64,000 bases of DNA, from positions 1 to 64,000 of the forward strand of contig NZ_ANNG01000030.1 of assembly GCF_000466685.1 (NCBI RefSeq), in the 5' to 3' direction. A program made the translations under genes and the position numbers. The notes beneath the pieces are model-generated. The model saw nothing but the letters and a program-made list of their open reading frames with translations. It did no database searches and was not told where the DNA came from. Origin of the DNA: Campylobacter concisus UNSWCS (GTDB taxonomy: Bacteria; Campylobacterota; Campylobacteria; Campylobacterales; Campylobacteraceae). Positions 25,777 through 34,197 of the stretch are shown one piece after another. Numbering within the stretch: the stretch's first letter is position 1; every line of letters begins with the position of its first letter.

Positions 25777-26598
25777 ATGCAGATCATAAGAACTATAAAA
25801 GAGCTTGAAAATTTTGTCCAAAATGCAAGTGGTAAGATCGGTTTTGTGCCGACAATGGGCGCACTTCACGACGGACACGTTAGCCTCATCAAAAAATGTG
25901 TGAGCCAAAATGAGACAAGCATCGTCTCAACTTTTGTAAATCCAACTCAATTTCTACCAGGCGAGGATCTGGACAAATACCCAAGAAAAGAGCAAAGCGA
26001 CATCCAAATTTGCGAGCAAAACGGCGTTAGCGCTATCTTTATACCAGATGCTAACGAGCTTTACTTTGAAGATGAGCCGCTCATCGTCGCTCCAAAGAAG
26101 CTTTCGACCATCTTAGAGGGCAAAACTAGACCTGGTCACTTTGATGGCGTCTTAAGAGTGCTAAACAAGCTATTTCGCCTAACTCGTGCAAATAGCGTCT
26201 ATATGGGCAAAAAAGACACCCAACAGCTCATCATCGTGCAAAATATGATAAAGACATTTTTCTTAAACATCGAGCTGGTAGCTTGCGATATCGTTAGAGA
26301 GCCAGACGGCCTAGCACTTTCAAGCAGAAACATCTACATCTGCGACGAAGATAAGTGCAACGCGCTAAGGCTTTCAAGATCACTAAATAAAGCGCTAAAT
26401 TTGATCCAAAACGGCGAAGAAGACGCAAGCGAGATCAAGGCAAATATGCTAGAAGTTTTAGAGCCTTTAAAGGTTGATTACGTCGCGGTTACGGATAGAA
26501 ATTTAAATGAAATTTCAAAGGTAGAAAAAGGCAATACAATAATCTTAGTAGCCGCCTATGTTGGCAAAACTAGGCTAATAGACAACATCTGGATCTAA
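25777..26598 (+). CDS. panC: Pantothenate synthetase
   Basis: 273-residue pantoate-beta-alanine ligase, which uses ATP to make pantothenate for coenzyme A. The nucleotidyl-transferase signatures are intact: [14 protein letters not shown] (HxGH), [28 protein letters not shown] and [12 protein letters not shown] (the KMSKS-like loop). Length is normal. It is the first gene of a plus-strand group with rimO (2 bases away) and tilS, which share no pathway with it. Confidence 0.96.
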   Translation: MQIIRTIKELENFVQNASGKIGFVPTMGALHDGHVSLIKKCVSQNETSIVSTFVNPTQFLPGEDLDKYPRKEQSDIQICEQNGVSAIFIPDANELYFEDEPLIVAPKKLSTILEGKTRPGHFDGVLRVLNKLFRLTRANSVYMGKKDTQQLIIVQNMIKTFFLNIELVACDIVREPDGLALSSRNIYICDEDKCNALRLSRSLNKALNLIQNGEEDASEIKANMLEVLEPLKVDYVAVTDRNLNEISKVEKGNTIILVAAYVGKTRLIDNIWI

Positions 26599-26600
26599 AA

Positions 26601-27911
26601 ATGCCAAAACTTCATCTTATCTCGCTTGGTTGTAATAAAAATTTAGTTGATTCAGAGATCATGCTAGGGCGCTTGCAAAACTACGATATCACGGACGATA
26701 TCAGCGACGCCGACGTCATCATCGTAAATACCTGCGGCTTTATCAAATCCGCCAAAGAAGAGAGCATCCAAACCATACTTGAGATGCACGAAGCTCGTAA
26801 AAATGGCTCTTTGCTGGTAGTGACTGGCTGTCTTATGCAACGCTACAAAGATGAACTTATAAAAGAGCTACCAGAGGTCGATCTCTTTACTGGCGTGGCG
26901 GATTATGACAAGATCGACGAGATCATCTTGAAAAAGCAAAATTTATTTAGTCCGCAGACTTATCTGCAAGCAAACGAAGAGCGTGTGATAACTGGCTCAA
27001 ACTACCACGCCTACATCAAAATTTCAGAGGGCTGTAACCAAAAATGCAGCTTTTGCGCGATACCGACATTTAAGGGCAAGCTAAAATCACGCTCGCTTGA
27101 AAACATCGTAAATGAAGTTAAAAATTTAGTCAAAAAAAGCTACTACGACTTTAGCTTTTTATCCCAAGACTCAAGCTCATATATGCGCGATCATGGCGTT
27201 AGCGACGGGCTAATAAATTTAATAGACGAGATAGAAAAGATAGAAGGCGTAAGGAGTGCTAGGATACTTTATCTTTACCCAAGCACGACCAGCAAGGAGC
27301 TCATTTCGCGCATCATCGCTTCGCCTATCTTTCACAACTACTTTGACATGCCTATCCAGCACATCAGCGAAAATATGCTAAAGATAATGAAGCGCGGAAG
27401 TGGCGCTAAAAAGATAAAAGAGCTTTTAAATTTGATGAGAAATGCCGAGAATTCGTTTTTACGAACTGGCGTCATCGTGGGACATCCAGGCGAGAGCGAG
27501 GAGGATTTTGAGGAGCTTTGCGAGTTTTTAGAAGAGTTTAAATTTGATAGAATTTCCGCCTTTGCCTACTCAAAAGAAGAAGACACAGCCTCTTTTGAAA
27601 TGGAGCAAATCCCAGCTAAGATCATCTCAAAAAGGCTAAGCAAGATAGAAAAGATCACCAAAAAAGCGATAAATGAGAGCTTGCAAAAAGAGCTTGGCAA
27701 GCAAATTTACGCATCGCTTGAGGGCATTAGCAGCGAGGGCGAGATGTTTTACGCTGCCAAAAAAGATATCTGGGACAAAGATATAGACGGCGAAATTTTG
27801 ATCAATGAAAGCGACGTAAAAGAGCTTGAGATCGGCTCGCTCTACCTTTGCGAGGTTAGTGATGTGGTTGATCAAAAACTAGTCGCCACCATCGTCAAAA
27901 AAGCAAAATGA
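26601..27911 (+). CDS. rimO: Ribosomal protein S12 methylthiotransferase
   Basis: 436-residue radical-SAM methylthiotransferase and paralogue of miaB. N-terminal cluster cysteines lie in [15 protein letters not shown] and VTGCLMQR; the radical-SAM cysteines in CNQKCSFC within [20 protein letters not shown], which is the RimO form; a TRAM domain ends the protein. RimO methylthiolates an aspartate of ribosomal protein S12. It overlaps tilS by four bases (ATGA). I recall the same rimO-tilS pair in C. jejuni. Confidence 0.95.
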   Translation: MPKLHLISLGCNKNLVDSEIMLGRLQNYDITDDISDADVIIVNTCGFIKSAKEESIQTILEMHEARKNGSLLVVTGCLMQRYKDELIKELPEVDLFTGVADYDKIDEIILKKQNLFSPQTYLQANEERVITGSNYHAYIKISEGCNQKCSFCAIPTFKGKLKSRSLENIVNEVKNLVKKSYYDFSFLSQDSSSYMRDHGVSDGLINLIDEIEKIEGVRSARILYLYPSTTSKELISRIIASPIFHNYFDMPIQHISENMLKIMKRGSGAKKIKELLNLMRNAENSFLRTGVIVGHPGESEEDFEELCEFLEEFKFDRISAFAYSKEEDTASFEMEQIPAKIISKRLSKIEKITKKAINESLQKELGKQIYASLEGISSEGEMFYAAKKDIWDKDIDGEILINESDVKELEIGSLYLCEVSDVVDQKLVATIVKKAK

Positions 27912-28900
27912 TAAGCCAAAATGTACTTGATAGGCTAAGCTTGGGCGCAAACCTGCTTGCCTTCTCGCACGGCATCGATAGCACCGCACTTTTTTACATT
28001 TTGCAAGAGGCTGGGGTTAAATTTGATCTAGCCATAGTCGATCACAACGCCAGAGAGCAGAGTAAATTTGAAGTTGAAAGCGCCAAAGAGCTTGCCAGCA
28101 AATTTGACAAAAAAATCTACATAAAAAGCGTAAATTTAGGTAAGTCAAATTTTGAAAAAAATGCGCGTGAGGCGAGGTATGAGTTTTTTGGAGAAATTTG
28201 CCAAAAATATGGCTATGAAAATTTGATCCTAGCTCATCAGTTTGATGATAAATTTGAGTGGTTTTTGATGCAGCTTGGCAAGGGCGCTGGACTAAAAGAG
28301 CTCTTTGGTATGAGCGAGCTTGAGAGGAGAGGGCACTTTTGGCTAGTTAGACCGCTTTTAAATTCACGCAAAAAAGAGCTTCAAAACTACCTTGACGAGC
28401 GAGGTTTGCGCTATTTTGTCGATGAGACAAATTTAGATGGCAAGCTTAAAAGAAGCTTTGTGAGACTAAATTTTAGTGAGCCGTTTTTAAACGAGTATTT
28501 TAGCGGCGTGAAAAGAAGCTTTGAGTTTTTGGAGGCTGATAGGCAAAACCTGCTGCCAAATATCACAAAGATAGATGATGAAATTTTCATTATAAAAAAT
28601 GATAGTAACGTGGTTCGGGGCGTCGATATGGCGGCAAAAGAGCTAAATGTGCTTTTAAGCAAGGCTCAAAAAGATGAGCTAAGTGCAAATTTAGCAAAGC
28701 AAACAAGCGTGGTGCTAAGTGGCAAGATCGCCGTTGGCTACGCTGATGAATTTGTTTTGGTGACGCCATTTTACAAAGCCGTAATGCCAAAAATATTTAA
28801 AGAAAAGGCTAGAATTTTAAAGCTCCCAGCGATAAATAGGGGCTATTTATTTACAAAGAGCATTCAAATAGAAAATCTTTCTAAATTTTTTAGCAAATAG
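27908..28900 (+). CDS. tilS: tRNA(Ile)-lysidine synthetase
   Basis: 330 residues. An N-terminal PP-loop ATPase domain with [15 protein letters not shown], then VDHNAREQS and [22 protein letters not shown], the TilS signature. TilS modifies C34 of the AUA-reading isoleucine tRNA. The PP-loop reads SHGIDS where the usual form is SGGxDS, so a glycine is replaced by histidine; that may be normal for Campylobacter. The C-terminal domain is short. The 1 kb after the stop has no gene. Confidence 0.92.
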   Translation: MISQNVLDRLSLGANLLAFSHGIDSTALFYILQEAGVKFDLAIVDHNAREQSKFEVESAKELASKFDKKIYIKSVNLGKSNFEKNAREARYEFFGEICQKYGYENLILAHQFDDKFEWFLMQLGKGAGLKELFGMSELERRGHFWLVRPLLNSRKKELQNYLDERGLRYFVDETNLDGKLKRSFVRLNFSEPFLNEYFSGVKRSFEFLEADRQNLLPNITKIDDEIFIIKNDSNVVRGVDMAAKELNVLLSKAQKDELSANLAKQTSVVLSGKIAVGYADEFVLVTPFYKAVMPKIFKEKARILKLPAINRGYLFTKSIQIENLSKFFSK

Positions 28901-28904
28901 AGCA

Positions 28905-29880
28905 TTTTGGGCTATAAATTTGATCTGCTAAAGGCTAGTTTAAAACTAAATTTTGTTCCAACTTTCAAGCTAGAGCATCAATTAGGATTTAGAAAAAAAC
29001 TGCAAATTTGGTTTTGGATATTTTTCTCAAACATAAACTACTTTTGCATTTAAATTTATAGTAAAAGGCAATAAATTTGACCCACAAAAGAGCAAATTTA
29101 AAGTTTATAGTGCTTAAAACTACAAATTTAATCTGATGAGTAAAAATTTAAAGCCTTAAGTAGCAAATTTACTCAGGTTTTCAGGTAAATGCCCGCTTCA
29201 ACCTTGGCAAATGTGGCACTAAACCTGCAAATTTTCTATACCAAAAGTCAAATTTAAAGCATCATTGAATAAATTTAACTTCATAGCTGTTTTAAAACAG
29301 CCCAAAAACTATCTGTGATATAAATTTCTCAAGTAAAAACTCTAAATTTATCCACATATCTTTGTTGCAGGATAGCTGCCCGATCTTTAGCCTCAAATTT
29401 AAAATTCTTAGCACTCTTGCAGCTTTGAAATCGCGTATAGAAATTCGGCTTAACAATATTCATATTACTTGTAAGCCATTAAAATGTAAATTCTATATAT
29501 GAAACTAAGTTTCATAAACAAGATAATGAATTTTGTAGCTCATTAAATTTAAGTTCAGTTGTAAAATTTAGTCTTAGCTTATGTGGTTATCAATCTCTCT
29601 AGCAAAAACTAAATTTGCGCATCGCTAGAATGCCAAAATATAAATTTGATCTTTCAATACAAAATTTGAAATTTTCAGCCAATAAGCATTTAAAAATTAA
29701 TAAATTTTGTGGTTCATTAAATTTAAACTCTCATGCAAAATTTAGTCTCAACTCGCCTCTAATATCAAATTTAATAAACGCGTCCAAAAAGCCAAATTTA
29801 TAAATCAGCGCCGATCGCAGCAAAAGCCAGCTCGTAAATTTTAAACAAGCCAGCAGTCTAAATTTACCTCATCAAAGCCG
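28905..29880. repeat. AAATTT-rich diverged repeats between tilS and the SseB-like gene
   Basis: 1,024 bases without a credible gene between two convergent genes. It holds imperfect repeats. ATAAATTTGA recurs at 28914 and 29071, 157 apart. A 55-base block at about 29525-29580 recurs at about 29699-29755 (spacing 174), sharing ATTTTGT, TTCATTAAATTTAA or close matches and AAAATTTAGTCT. Some words are shared with the glnA-dnaX tract: CCAATAAGCATT at 2605 and 29679, and CCAAAA(A)GTCAAATTTA at 3325 and 29241. A 62-codon frame at 29615 is made mostly of AAATTT-derived codons and I do not believe it. Confidence 0.6.
29498..29516. promoter_or_regulatory. Palindrome in the tilS-downstream repeat tract
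   Basis: TATGAAACT and AGTTTCATA form a perfect 9-bp inverted repeat around a single A. This looks like a dimeric regulator site, but no gene start lies near it. It may be decayed or simply part of the repeat family. Confidence 0.3.
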
Positions 29881-29894
29881 TTTGCATAAAATAA

Positions 29895-29924
29895 TGCGTA
29901 AAATTTTATAAATTTTATTACGCA
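29895..29924 (-). terminator. Terminator of the heptose operon
   Basis: TGCGTAA (29895-29901) and TTACGCA (29918-29924), with additional AAATTTTA pairing inside, directly after the stop of the SseB-like gene on the minus strand. A T-rich stretch follows in the minus direction. Confidence 0.65.
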
Positions 29925-30320
29925 CTAGTCGAGGATTTTCTCTATCAGCTCTCTTTTTAGCACAAAGTCATAGCTAAAAGCATCCACTACGACGCCAGCA
30001 TAACTGCTCTCTTTTAGCATCGCAAGATACTCTTTTAGCCCTATCTCTATGCTTTCTTGCTCGCTGTCGTTTCGCCAAAGCTTCATCGACTTTTTGCTAG
30101 TAAATGCCGGAAAATAGCTAAGCTTTTCGCTTTCATCTTCAAGGAGGATAAATTTAATATTTGAGCCCTCTTCTTCATAAACTACGCCACCATCAGGCTT
30201 TGCAAGCGCTTGGTTTAAAAGCACCGGAGCAAAAAAAGTGGCCTTTTTTAAAGCCGATATCAAATTTATCTCATTTTGCTGGCAAGGATCACTTAAAAAT
30301 TTATCCATCGCTTCTTGCAT
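29925..30320 (-). CDS. SseB-family protein
   Basis: About 131 residues from an ATG that directly follows the gmhA stop (TAAAATG), with AGGGGC as ribosome site inside the gmhA end; an in-frame ATG 21 bases earlier is less likely. The core FFAPVLLNQALAKPDGGVVYEEEGSNIKFILLEDESEKLSYFPAFTS resembles the N-terminal domain of SseB-like proteins, whose function is unclear. It is the last gene of the heptose operon, so it is co-transcribed but not obviously part of that pathway. Confidence 0.65.
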   Translation of the reverse strand: MQEAMDKFLSDPCQQNEINLISALKKATFFAPVLLNQALAKPDGGVVYEEEGSNIKFILLEDESEKLSYFPAFTSKKSMKLWRNDSEQESIEIGLKEYLAMLKESSYAGVVVDAFSYDFVLKRELIEKILD

Positions 30321-30321
30321 T

Positions 30322-30891
30322 TTAGCCCCTAAAAGCCTCATCTACGGCCTGGCAGATCGTGTGTATAAAAAATATGTGCGACTCTTGAATTCTTGCAGTA
30401 TCGCTTGAGCCAACGACTAAATTTAGATCGCAACCTTCATTCATCGCGCCGCCACCTTTACCACTAAGTCCAAGCACTGATACGCCCATTTTCTTGGCAC
30501 TTTTTATAGCTTCAAGGATATTTTTGCTGTTGCCACTCGTTGAGATCGCTACGAGCAAGTCGCCAGAGCGAGCTAAGGCCTCAAACTGGCGTGAGAAAAC
30601 ATAGTCAAAGCCGTAGTCGTTACCAATGGCCGTAAGTACCGAAGTATCAGTAGTTAGCGCGATGCCAGGGAGCGCTTGACGCTCGCTTTTATATCTGCCA
30701 GTTAGCTCGGCTGCAAAGTGCTGAGCGTCCGCCGCAGAGCCGCCGTTACCGCATATTAGCACCTTTTTGCCATTTTTTAGCGTATCAGCCACCATCTGGC
30801 AAGCACGCTCCAAGCTACCTATCAAATTTACATGCTCGTTAAAGGTCTTTTGGTGAGCCTCGAGCTCATTTTTTATCATCGTTTTTAGCAT
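30322..30891 (-). CDS. gmhA: Sedoheptulose-7-phosphate isomerase
   Basis: 189-residue SIS-domain enzyme that turns sedoheptulose-7-phosphate into D-glycero-manno-heptose-7-phosphate, the first step of ADP-heptose synthesis for LOS. The GNGGSAADAQHFAAELTGRYKSER signature and ISTSGNSKNIL phosphate loop are present; the zinc/catalytic His and Glu are in family positions. It overlaps hldE by 26 bases; a start 12 bases later is also possible. Confidence 0.95.
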   Translation of the reverse strand: MLKTMIKNELEAHQKTFNEHVNLIGSLERACQMVADTLKNGKKVLICGNGGSAADAQHFAAELTGRYKSERQALPGIALTTDTSVLTAIGNDYGFDYVFSRQFEALARSGDLLVAISTSGNSKNILEAIKSAKKMGVSVLGLSGKGGGAMNEGCDLNLVVGSSDTARIQESHIFFIHTICQAVDEAFRG

Positions 30892-32284
30892 CTTTTATCC
30901 TTTTTATTATCCCTGTTGTGCTTTTGCCCTCGACAAAGTCAATCAGCCTGACCTCTTTTACTATCTCGCTGCCAACGACCTCTTTGCCCTTGTAGTCAGC
31001 CCCTTTTACAAGCACGTCAGGCTTTATCTTTGTTATTAAATTTAATGGCGTATCCTCATCAAATATCACGACATAATCTACAAATCCAAGCCCACTTAGC
31101 ACGCAGGCTCTATCATCTTGCGAGTTTATAGGTCTAGCCTCGCCTTTTAGTCTCTTAACTGAAGTATCCGAGTTTAGCCCGACAACCAAAAGATCGCCAA
31201 GCTCCCTTGCGCGCGCTAGGTATTTTACGTGTCCAGCGTGCAAGATATCAAAGCAGCCATTTGTGAAAACGACCTTTTTCTTGCCCTTTTGGCTCAAAAT
31301 TTCCTCTAACTCCTCGACGCTTTTAAGCTTGTGCTCGAAATTTGCCCCAAATGAGCTATTCAGCAGCTGTTCGATCTCGCTAAAGCTAGCCGTTGCGCTA
31401 CCTATCTTTGCCACGACGACGGCTGCTGCGAGGTTTGCTATCTTTATCGCCTCTTTTATATCAGCCCCGTTTGCCAGCATATAGCCAAGTGTGGCAAGCA
31501 CCGTATCTCCAGCGCCAGTGACGTCAAAGACCTCTTTTGCTTTTGCAGCAAAGATATGCAATTTGTCATCATATAGCGCGATGCCCTCTTCTGAGATCGT
31601 GATGATCGAATAGGTCAAATTTAGCTCGTCTTTTAACTGTTTTATCGCCTTTTCAAGCTCGGCCTTGTCTTTTATCTTTAAATTTGTAGCCTCGCTCGCC
31701 TCTTTTTTATTTGGCGTTAGAAGGGTTGCATTTTTATACTTTGAGTAGTCGCTGCCTTTTGGGTCTATGAGAACTGGTATTTTTAGCCTCACGCACTCGT
31801 TTATGATCTCTTGGCAGACCTTCTCGCTAAGCACGCCCTTGCCGTAGTCACTTAGCAAGACAGCCTTGAAATTTGCAAGATTTTCTTTGACCTTTAAGAT
31901 GAGCTCGTCTTCTAAATTTATCTTAACAACGCTCTCTTTATCGATCCTGACAACTTGCTGATGAGATGCCATGATGCGGCTTTTTATCGAGCTTTCGCGC
32001 CCTTTTTCGGTGAGGATCAGCTCATCTTTTACATTTAGCTCAGCAAGCTTCTCTTTTATCTTTTTGCCGGCCTCATCATCTCCTAAGACGCTAGCCACGC
32101 TCACGTTTGCGCCAAGAGAGAGTAAATTTCTCACCACGTTACCAGCGCCACCAAGCGTGTAGGTTTCGTTATTTATCTTTACGACCTGCACAGGCGCTTC
32201 AGGCGAGATGCGCTCGCAACTGCCCCAGATATAGTGGTCCAGCATGAGATCACCGACGACTAAAATTTTAACTCTCTTAGCCAT
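30866..32284 (-). CDS. hldE: Bifunctional heptose-7-phosphate kinase / heptose-1-phosphate adenylyltransferase
   Basis: 472 residues with two domains. Residues 1-320: a ribokinase-fold kinase with GGAGNVVRNL and FDVTGAGDTVLATLG. Residues 335-465: a nucleotidyltransferase with VFTNGCFDILHAGHVKYLARAR (HxGH) and GLNSDTSVKRLKG. It phosphorylates heptose-7-phosphate at C1 and, after GmhB, adds AMP to give ADP-heptose. It overlaps hldD by 8 bases and gmhA by 26. Confidence 0.96.
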   Translation of the reverse strand: MAKRVKILVVGDLMLDHYIWGSCERISPEAPVQVVKINNETYTLGGAGNVVRNLLSLGANVSVASVLGDDEAGKKIKEKLAELNVKDELILTEKGRESSIKSRIMASHQQVVRIDKESVVKINLEDELILKVKENLANFKAVLLSDYGKGVLSEKVCQEIINECVRLKIPVLIDPKGSDYSKYKNATLLTPNKKEASEATNLKIKDKAELEKAIKQLKDELNLTYSIITISEEGIALYDDKLHIFAAKAKEVFDVTGAGDTVLATLGYMLANGADIKEAIKIANLAAAVVVAKIGSATASFSEIEQLLNSSFGANFEHKLKSVEELEEILSQKGKKKVVFTNGCFDILHAGHVKYLARARELGDLLVVGLNSDTSVKRLKGEARPINSQDDRACVLSGLGFVDYVVIFDEDTPLNLITKIKPDVLVKGADYKGKEVVGSEIVKEVRLIDFVEGKSTTGIIKRIKDAKNDDKK

Positions 32285-33266
32285 TTAGCTCTTCCTTATA
32301 AATTCTCTTTATCTCTGGCAAGTAGTCTTTTATCGCCTCTTCTAAGCTCCAAGTAGCGCTAAAGCCAAATGCCTCGCGAGCTGGGGCTACGTCGGCCTCT
32401 GTGTGAAACTGATAAGAGCCGATAAATGGGTTTTTTATATATTCGTTGCCTAAATTTACGCCGATCTCGCGTTGCAAGATGTCAGCGATATCTTGAAAGC
32501 TTCTAGCCTTGCCAGTAGCTGCGTTATAGACGCCACTTGGCGCATCAAGCGCTTTTATGTTTGCCTCAATGATATCTTTTACATAGACAAAGTCGCGTTT
32601 GATCTGGTCGCTGCCCTCAAAGAGCCTTGGTGTCTTGCCAGCTAAAATTTGAAGTCCAAACTGAAGCACCATCGAGGCGGTTTTATTTTTGAAAAACTCG
32701 CCCTTGCCAAAGACGTTAAAATACCTCAGTCCAACCACGCTTACGCCGCGCTTTGCGTAAATTTTATTGATATTATCCATGCTTAGCTTGCTAAAGCCGT
32801 AAACATTATTTGGCGCTTCGCACTCACCAACGGTTTGTGGGCTCTTTGCGTTGCCATAAGTCGCCCCTGAGCTAGCGTAGATCATCTTTGCGCCCAAACT
32901 CTCGCAGATGTCAAGCAAATTTACAAAGGCATTTACATTTGTTTTTATTAGCTCGTCTTGCTCTTTTACGGTCGTGTCTGAGATCGCTGCTTCGTGGTAG
33001 ATGACGTCTGGACGAAAGTTTTTTATCTTCTCAAGCGTGCTAGGGTCGTTGATATCGCCAGCGTAAATTTCACCCTTAAAGCCAAGTAAATTTTTAAAAT
33101 GGCCAAAGCTTTTTAAGTTGCCGTTGCTAAATGTCTCGTCGTTTCTAAATTTATCCACGACAAGCACGTGAGCGTCTTTATAGTTTTCATCAAAATAGTG
33201 CGCCAAGGCTGAGCCGATAAAGCCAGCGCCGCCAGTTATAACCATCTTTTTCCCGTTTAAATTCAT
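32277..33266 (-). CDS. hldD: ADP-L-glycero-D-manno-heptose 6-epimerase
   Basis: 329-residue extended short-chain dehydrogenase. N-terminal NAD(P) motif GGAGFIGSALAHYF, catalytic SSGATYG and YGFSKLSMDN (YxxxK), then RYFNVFGKGE. It converts ADP-D,D-heptose to the L,D form used in LOS inner core. It overlaps gmhB by 4 bases. C. jejuni keeps the same operon order as far as I recall. Confidence 0.95.
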   Translation of the reverse strand: MNLNGKKMVITGGAGFIGSALAHYFDENYKDAHVLVVDKFRNDETFSNGNLKSFGHFKNLLGFKGEIYAGDINDPSTLEKIKNFRPDVIYHEAAISDTTVKEQDELIKTNVNAFVNLLDICESLGAKMIYASSGATYGNAKSPQTVGECEAPNNVYGFSKLSMDNINKIYAKRGVSVVGLRYFNVFGKGEFFKNKTASMVLQFGLQILAGKTPRLFEGSDQIKRDFVYVKDIIEANIKALDAPSGVYNAATGKARSFQDIADILQREIGVNLGNEYIKNPFIGSYQFHTEADVAPAREAFGFSATWSLEEAIKDYLPEIKRIYKEELNG

Positions 33267-33778
33267 AGTGATTTTTCCTTTTTTAGCTTATTTAAAACAT
33301 CTCTTACATCTTTGAAATTTATGCCATCAAGCAAGAAATTTTTGCCCACACCAGCTCTTTTGCCAGCCTCGACGTCGCTTGACTTATCGCCTATCATTAG
33401 CGAGTTTTCAAGGTCTATGTCAAACTCTTTGCAAGCATCAAGTATCATTTTTGGATTTGGTTTTCTGCAGGTGCATTTTTGCTCTGGAGCGTGCGGGCAA
33501 AAATAGACTTTGGTGATAAAAATCTGCTCTTTTTTAAAGCTTTCAAGCATAAATTTGTTTAGAGCGTCAAACTGCTCCTGCGTGTAGTAGCCCCTGCCGA
33601 TGCCTGATTGATTTGTCACGACAAAGAGCTTGTAGCCAGCCTTAGCAAATTCTCTTAGCGCATCAAAAATGCCATCAATAAATTTAAAGTCTTTGATCTC
33701 GCAAACATATCCAGCGTCTTCATTTATGACGCCGTCTCGGTCTAAAAAAAGTGCTTTGTTGGCTGTTTCTTTTATCAT
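33263..33778 (-). CDS. gmhB: D-glycero-manno-heptose-1,7-bisphosphate 7-phosphatase
   Basis: 171 residues from the ATG at 33778 (MIKETANKALFLDRDG); the frame runs on upstream but without homology. HAD phosphatase of the HisB-N/GmhB type: nucleophile in FLDRDGVIN, the TNQSGIGRGYY loop, a zinc knuckle CPHAPEQKCTCRKP, and MIGDKSSDVEAGKRAG. A TATAAT box ends 6 bases before the ATG and there is no ribosome site, so the message is probably leaderless. It is the first gene of the heptose operon. Confidence 0.95.
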   Translation of the reverse strand: MIKETANKALFLDRDGVINEDAGYVCEIKDFKFIDGIFDALREFAKAGYKLFVVTNQSGIGRGYYTQEQFDALNKFMLESFKKEQIFITKVYFCPHAPEQKCTCRKPNPKMILDACKEFDIDLENSLMIGDKSSDVEAGKRAGVGKNFLLDGINFKDVRDVLNKLKKEKSL

Positions 33779-33784
33779 TTGGTG

Positions 33785-33790
33785 ATTATA
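33785..33790 (-). promoter_or_regulatory. -10 box of the heptose operon, predicting a leaderless mRNA
   Basis: TATAAT on the minus strand with six bases (CACCAA) between it and the gmhB ATG. Transcription would start at or within a base or two of the A of ATG. No Shine-Dalgarno sequence is present upstream of the ATG. Confidence 0.6.
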
Positions 33791-33835
33791 GCCAAAATAT
33801 TTTAACCCGCCCCTTGCAAATTTACATTTTTGTAT

Positions 33836-33841
33836 TATAAT
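33836..33841 (+). promoter_or_regulatory. cytochrome c553 -10 box
   Basis: TATAAT preceded by the TTTTTGTAT stretch typical of Campylobacter promoters, 30 bases before the ATG; an AAAAGGATGA ribosome site lies between. It is divergent from the heptose operon promoter, 45 bases away. Confidence 0.65.
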
Positions 33842-33870
33842 GCCGGCACGTTTTTTAAAAAGGATGACAA

Positions 33871-34173
33871 ATGAAAAAACTACTAATCGTTTCAAGTGTT
33901 GCAGCACTACTTTCAACTGCTGCTTTCGCTGCAGATGGCGCTACTATCTATAAAAAATGCGTTGCCTGTCATGGCGCTAAAGCTGAAAAAGTTTTCAACA
34001 ACAAAGTTCCAGCTTTAACATCACTTGATGCAGCAGCTATCGAAGCAGCTCTAAAAGGCTACAAAACAGGAGCAAATAAATTTGGTCTTGGTGCTATGAT
34101 GAAACCTATCGCTACTCCAATGAGCGATGAAGATGCAAAAGCAGTAGCTGAATACATCCAAACTTTAAAATAA
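33871..34173 (+). CDS. Periplasmic cytochrome c553
   Basis: 100 residues: a Sec signal peptide (MKKLLIVSSVAALLSTAAFA), the haem-binding CVACH at about 30-34, a lysine-rich body, and a Met ligand in ATPMSDEDAKAVAEYIQTL. Small class I c-type cytochromes of this kind carry electrons from the bc1 complex to the cbb3 oxidase, whose assembly genes ccoI and ccoS are elsewhere in the window. Strong promoter, ribosome site and terminator suggest high expression. Confidence 0.93.
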   Translation: MKKLLIVSSVAALLSTAAFAADGATIYKKCVACHGAKAEKVFNNKVPALTSLDAAAIEAALKGYKTGANKFGLGAMMKPIATPMSDEDAKAVAEYIQTLK

Positions 34174-34177
34174 TCAC

Positions 34178-34197
34178 AGGGGCGCTCGCCCCTTTTT
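34178..34197 (+). terminator. Terminator after cytochrome c553
   Basis: AGGGGC (34178-34183) and GCCCCT (34188-34193) around a GCTC loop, followed by TTTT. Compact and GC-rich. Confidence 0.85.

Noticed and set aside
29615..29803. 62-codon open frame in the second repeat tract
   Set aside because: Its residues mostly come from AAATTT-derived codons, it lacks a ribosome site, and it overlaps the repeated block; not a credible gene.
33779..33916. N-terminal extension of GmhB
   Set aside because: It overlaps the cytochrome c553 promoter and gene start, carries the operon's own TATAAT, and does not resemble the family.
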